From positions 57,619,159-57,683,158 of the forward strand of contig CM049313.1 of NCBI GenBank assembly GCA_026874595.1: a DNA stretch of 64,000 nucleotides. Direction: 5' to 3'. Made by a program: the position numbers and the translations under genes. Positions 59,524-64,000 of the stretch are shown one piece after another. Under the pieces are notes generated by a model, which was given only the letters and a program-made list of their open reading frames with translations, was not told the DNA's origin and did no database searches. Origin of the DNA: Sipunculus nudus (taxonomy: Eukaryota; Annelida; Sipuncula; Golfingiida; Sipunculidae). The first letter of the stretch is position 1, and each line of letters opens with the position of its first letter.

Positions 59524-60437
59524 GTATGTATGGTGATATCCTGTTTTAATCAGACTCAATATTATTAGGCCCTGCCTTACATATGGAGTCTGATATCCAT
59601 ACAGTGAGAGTTTCTACAGTAAAAGCCACTGTACAAGCAAGGGATCTTTTTCATATTCTATGACTGCATATTCACTGCTTAACAACAAGACACAGGATTA
59701 CACCTTTTTGTTTTAGGCATTTTCTAACCTTTTTACCAGGGCATATCACTAGTTTAGTTGGGACAGTGAAGAACGCAGTCTTATAGGCACTTGAATACCC
59801 CACTGTGAGCCTCACTGATTCTTGGCACTAAGAGCCAAAATTTTGTTACATTGTGTTTAAACAGACCAACTTTGAAGAGTGATGCACTGGCACAGGTTAA
59901 TCTTAACACCTGCTGACCCTGGTTAAGAGGACATTGAGTAGTGTTTATTCTGATACTTACATAGTAGAAACTCACTGTATTGCATGGCCAAATAATATTG
60001 AGGCTTATTAAATCAAGCCAGTATGATGGTACCTGGGGGTGTGAATTGCCATAAAATCTGTGAAATTTCGTACAGAAAAAAATAATTAAATTTGTGGAAG
60101 TCCGAAATTTGACAGTCCATTTCAGCAGTTTTAAAATTATGGTTTTATTACGTAAACATAATTGTGAGCTGTTTCTGTATTAATGAGAATTTTCTCTGTT
60201 AAAGTTTATACGCCAGAGTAAGCCAACCGAAAATTTTCCCTTATTGGGCCTATTATCGCCCATCCCGCCTCCTTCCCGTGTATCTAGGTCACACTTCCGC
60301 TTCCTGTAATCACATTTTTCTTCTGGCGTCAGCCATGATGGATGGTGATCCCGCGCTGCGAGATTTGTCCACTGTTTGGTTTGTACGGTCGAGTTTGCCA
60401 ACTGACTGTAAGTTGTGTTTCTTTTCCCTTGCCCACC

Positions 60438-60833
60438 ATGGAGAACCCCACTTACTGTGTCTCTTGTGGTTCAGTAATCCCGGTTTGGGATTCCCACCCC
60501 ACTTGTTTCCATTGCCGCACCAACAATGACTCCTGCCGTGGTCCGGCAGATCCTTGTTTTTATTGCCAAAACTGGACTTCAGACAAGTGGGCTTTGTTCC
60601 AGGATTGGACTCATTCCCCTGTGGTTGGGGGTTCCCCCTCCACTATTCCTTTGTCTGGCCCTGTGGTTATCTCCGAGGGGGAGGGGGGGGAGCCTACCCT
60701 GGGTGACCGCAACACGGCTGTGTTGCGTTCCCGCCGGTCCTGTTTCCTCACCAGTAGTTTCGACAGTAAAGTCGTTACTTTCTCATACCCGCAAACGGAA
60801 ATCTTCCCCAGTTGCCGCGGCCTCCCGTTCTGA
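60438..60833 (+). pseudogene. DIRS Gag-like protein, Cys-rich N-terminus
   Basis: ATG at 60438 has a good context (ACCATGG). The frame reads MENPTYCVSC, then HPTCFHCRTNNDSC and DPCFYCQNW, a run of CxxC pairs like the zinc-binding start of DIRS first ORFs. The frame changes after ~60750, consistent with decay. Confidence 0.6.
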
Positions 60834-61429
60834 TGGCCCGTCAGCTTATTCCATATTACATAAATTGTCTCGATTTTGCTCGTCATTTATGTCGGATCTA
60901 GACGATTCGTCTCGACCCGAATCCGTCGCCCGGCGCCCTCACCGGTTTCCCCGGTGCTTTCTCCCCGGCCGTTATCTTCACCCTTGGCTCCTCACCGGCT
61001 TCCTTCCTTATCCCCAGGGCCGGCTGGGGCCGTCCCGCTGGTTTGCCCGGACCTTCCTGGTGTGCAGGTAAGTGCGTCAGTCCCTTCGCCTCCGTTTCAG
61101 TGCAGCCGGCCTCACCTCTGGTTACTCCATCTGTAGCCGTTCCTGACCGGCCGGCCGGCTCTTTATTTCAGTTACCGTCTGCTGTGCTGCCTCGGCTCAG
61201 GATCCTGTGCCTTCCAGGATGGTCCCTGCTGCTGCCCAATTCCTCGGCTTCCTGTTTCCAGCCTCCGGTCGTTCTGGCTCAGCGGGTCTCTCTGGATCCC
61301 CCTTCCTGGGGTTCTCCAGCATCCCCGTCTTCTCATTCTGCCAATCCCGCCCTGGCACAAGATCAGTGGTAGGAGATCGCGCTGCAACGCCAGGCTTGGT
61401 GTACGTGCAAATCTGCGCTACTGGACCTC

Positions 61430-62390
61430 GTGGCTACCTCCACACAGGAGGCCCACCCTAGTGGTCCTAAGTTCCGTAGGTTACAACCTCGGTCTTCCTC
61501 GGCGTCGGCGGCCGGTTCTTATTTGAATCCTGCCGCCCTTCAATCGCCCTCCTCCGTGCCCGCTGTGTGTATGGATTTTACAGACCACACGGTGGATCTC
61601 TTACGTGAGCACCACGCTGTGGTCTGGAGGTCTCGCTCTACTACTACTGGGGCCCCGCTTCCGCTGGGTTCTGATAAACCATGGTCCCCCAGTACCCTCT
61701 GGAATTCCCGTGGGTACCGGGCTACCTGCTTTAATCGCCTGATACCCTTTCCTGATCACCCGGATATTCCGTCTGCTCTGATGCGGCTCGAGTCCAGCCT
61801 TGAACAGCCGTTCGCGGACGGTAAATCTTTATTTCCTTCGTCTGTCCAGTTTTCCGATCATCACCTGTCGGATCTGGAGAGGCTCGGCCGGCAGGCGGCT
61901 GGTATAGTTAACGACTTGCAGGCTGTTACTAGCCTGCTCGCCGTCTCTTCGGACTTGCCCATGCTTAACGACTTCTGGCAGGCTTCTGCCCATACTTGCG
62001 CTGAGTTGCAGCAGGTTGTTTGGCACCTGGTTGAAAATTGTATATTGTTACGCCGCATGGCTTGCATTCAGTCCTTAAAGCACTTAAAGCTGGAACTTAC
62101 TCAGGCGGAGTTGACCGAACTTTATTCCCAACCTTTTACCGGTTCCCTGCTGTTTGGCGGCCATTTACGGCCTCTTTTTGACCGCGCCTTGGAGCGCTGG
62201 GATCGTCAGGCCCGCCTCCGCACGGCCTCTCTTGCGCCTCGGCTGTCCTTCTGCGTCCCACGCCCTCGGCCTTCAGTTGCGGCTCCTGTTCCGCACGTCG
62301 CGTTCCTGCTCCGTCTTCTCGTCCTTCCGGCCGTTCCAGCCGTTCTCAGCCTTTTCGTGGTCTTTCCTCCAATCGAGGTTCGACCAAGAA
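61430..62390 (+). pseudogene. DIRS Gag-like central region
   Basis: A different frame encodes DHTVDLLREHHAVVWR, LSDLERLGRQAAGIVNDLQA and ELQQVVWHLVENCILLRRMA, helical and typical of the region before the reverse transcriptase in DIRS elements. Its N-terminal join to 60438-60833 is broken by frameshifts. Confidence 0.55.
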
Positions 62391-62505
62391 ATGACGACCA
62401 AGAAATGACTCGTTCCTGTTGGCGCTCGTCTAAGCGCCCATTTTCCCGCGTGGGCGGGTATCACCTCACATCGGTTAATTCTCAGCACCATTCCGTCTTA
62501 CGTTT

Positions 62506-63500
62506 TTGCACCCACCTCCCGTCACCCTGCACCCGTTCTACACTCCGCCTCCATCCGATCCCGCCAAGCGCCTCGCTTTGGAGGAGGCCATTCAATCTAT
62601 GATAGACAAACAGTCGATTTTCAAGGTTTCCCTGTCCACCGTGGGGTTTTACTCTCCCCTTTTTCTTGTTCCCAAGCCGCACGGGCGCTGGCGCCCCATC
62701 ATAGACCTGAAGCGCCTCAATTTGTTCATCCGTCTGCCCCCGTTTCGGATGTTCAATATTCATGCTGTGCTCCGCATTGTTCGGCGGATGGATTGGGCGT
62801 TCAAAATCAACCTTACGGATGCCTATTTTCATGTTCCAATCCATCCGTCGTCTCAACTGTTTCTTCGCTCCGTGTATCAGAACCACGTTTTTCAATTCTG
62901 GGCCCTCCCGTTCGGGATCAATGTTGCCCCCTGGATTTTTACCATGCTTGTTCATACAGTCACGCAATATCTCCCTTCCCAGGGCATTTCTGTGCTCCCT
63001 TATCTGGACGATTGGCTCGTCCATGCGGCCGATCGCTCCCGATTACTGTCTCATCGCTCCCGGGTTCTCACCTTACTTCAGAACCTTGGCTTTCTCGTCA
63101 ATGCCAAGAAATCTCTTCTCACTCCCACCCAGTCCCTCCAATTTCAGGGTGTCACGATCGATTTTGTGTCTGGCACGGCGTCGCTCCCGCGCGATTTTGC
63201 TCTCAAGCTCTGCCGGCAGATTCGTTCATTTCTCACACTGCGCTGTGTCGACTCTTGCACGGCGGCTTCTCTCCACTGGGCCGCGTCTTTTATCCCGTTC
63301 GGCCGACTGTACCTACGTCCGATTCAGTCTCTCCTGCACCATCACGGCCTTCTCCGTTTAACCTCGGTTCGTCCTACGGTCCTCCTGTTTCGGCTCACCT
63401 GGAGGTCCCTTCATCCCTGGCTGGACCTTCCATTTCTCCTGCGCGGCGTTTCTTTTTCCCAAGATTGCACCATCTATACAGATGCGTCTCTCCTCGGTTG
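62506..63500 (+). pseudogene. DIRS-clade reverse transcriptase with altered motif A
   Basis: Reads FYSPLFLVPKPHGRWRPIID, then INLTDAYFHVPIHP, FQFWALPFGINVAPWIF and VLPYLDDWLV. The YLDDWL motif C is typical of DIRS elements. In motif A the expected first Asp is Asn (AAC at 62809-62811), so catalysis should be lost. Confidence 0.8.
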
Positions 63501-64000
63501 GGGGCCCATCTTGCCGATCTTTGCGCTTCGGGGATATGGTCCCCGTCGAAACGTCTGCTCCATATCAATATCCTCAAACTGCGTGCCGTCCATTGCGCGA
63601 TCTCCCGCTGGCCTCCCCGCTTGATCGGCCATCACATTCTCGTCTGGACTGACAATACTAGGTAGTGGCTTATATCAACCAGCAGGGCGGTACTCGGTCT
63701 CCCTCTCTCATGCAGGAGACCTACCTTTTGTTCGATCTATGCATCTCTCTCCAGGCATCGGTTCGTGCGTCACATCTTCCGGGCGTGTCGAACATTCTCG
63801 CAGACGCCCTTTCCCGTCATCCTGCGTCTCCTCCTCCACCGGTGCTCCTTCCTCTCCCAGTTGTTCGGAGAGTTTTCGCTCGCCTTGGGCGGCTGGAATT
63901 CCATCTGTTCAATTTCCGTACCCCCCCGTTCTCCTACCTACCGAGACGCGTCTACATCACCCTCGCGACCGTCTCCCAGACACGCCGCCGTCCGGGTGGT
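63470..64000 (+). pseudogene. DIRS RNase H, frameshifted
   Basis: TIYTDASLLGWG (Asp codon at 63481) continues in another frame as GAHLADLCASGIWSPSKRL and ILVWTDNTR. A third frame gives VAYINQQGGTRSPSLMQET and VSNILADALSR. The frameshifts fall in the G run near 63500 and at about 63660. Confidence 0.75.

Larger units (their letters stand above)
60186..64000 (+). mobile_element. DIRS-type retroelement, degenerate, runs off the window
   Basis: Base composition switches abruptly from AT-rich to GC-rich near 60240, marking foreign sequence inside MSTO1 intron 2. In order it holds a Cys-rich Gag-like start, a central Gag-like segment, a DIRS-clade reverse transcriptase and RNase H. Several frameshifts separate these. 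The left boundary is placed near the GAGAATTTTCTCTGTTAAAG stretch but was not proven. The tyrosine recombinase expected in DIRS elements would lie beyond 64000. Confidence 0.8.

Overview
This is eukaryotic, intron-rich, AT-rich DNA. Repeat content (elements with central tandem arrays and a terminal hairpin, like the pearl/CvA-type elements known from bivalves) and the protein relatives suggest a mollusc, probably a bivalve. The species is an inference. Three host genes can be read exon by exon with canonical GT-AG junctions and consistent phases. Most of the rest is repeats of several ages, many nested.

Layout. (1) 2.47-24.4 kb, plus strand: a 14-exon gene for a predicted 807-residue protein with an acylation-type N-terminus (MGCGSS), a helical/ARM region, a polybasic then acidic hinge, a TIR domain with the conserved catalytic-type glutamate, and a C-terminal SAM domain. 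Its introns hold a Helitron-like element with tandem cores (6.1-8.1 kb), tandem repeats (9.7-10.7 kb), a 1.38-kb TIR element (14.2-15.6 kb), a broken non-LTR retrotransposon (17.4-19.6 kb), a 43-bp minisatellite made from the exon 10 splice-donor region (19.6-20.25 kb) and a 32-bp minisatellite (21.6-22.5 kb). (2) 24.4-31.9 kb: intergenic, with a 2.1-kb element carrying ~338-bp tandem repeats and one orphan terminal-exon-like segment. (3) 31.9-45.3 kb, minus strand: all six exons of 6-pyruvoyltetrahydropterin synthase (PTS). Its last intron contains an 8.5-kb nest: a pogo/Tigger-like element whose transposase is split by a 7.25-kb Foldback/MULE-like element with long inverted arms and a clean 9-bp target duplication. 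(4) 45.3-50.2 kb: intergenic, with SINE-like tRNA-related repeats, poly-G tracts and AT microsatellites. (5) 50.19 kb onward, plus strand: the first two exons of the Misato homologue MSTO1. Intron 1 holds an inverted copy of a ~3-kb segment also found at 35.6-38.8 kb. From about 60.2 kb to the window edge lies a GC-rich degenerate DIRS-type retroelement, inside what should be MSTO1 intron 2.

The host genes do not form an obvious pathway: PTS acts in tetrahydrobiopterin synthesis, Misato in mitochondrial morphology, and the ARM-TIR-SAM protein is probably an NAD-linked immune or cell-death factor. The ARM-TIR-SAM gene is the best candidate for an undescribed system. The exon-derived splice-donor minisatellite and the Foldback-in-Tigger nest are the most distinctive structural findings.
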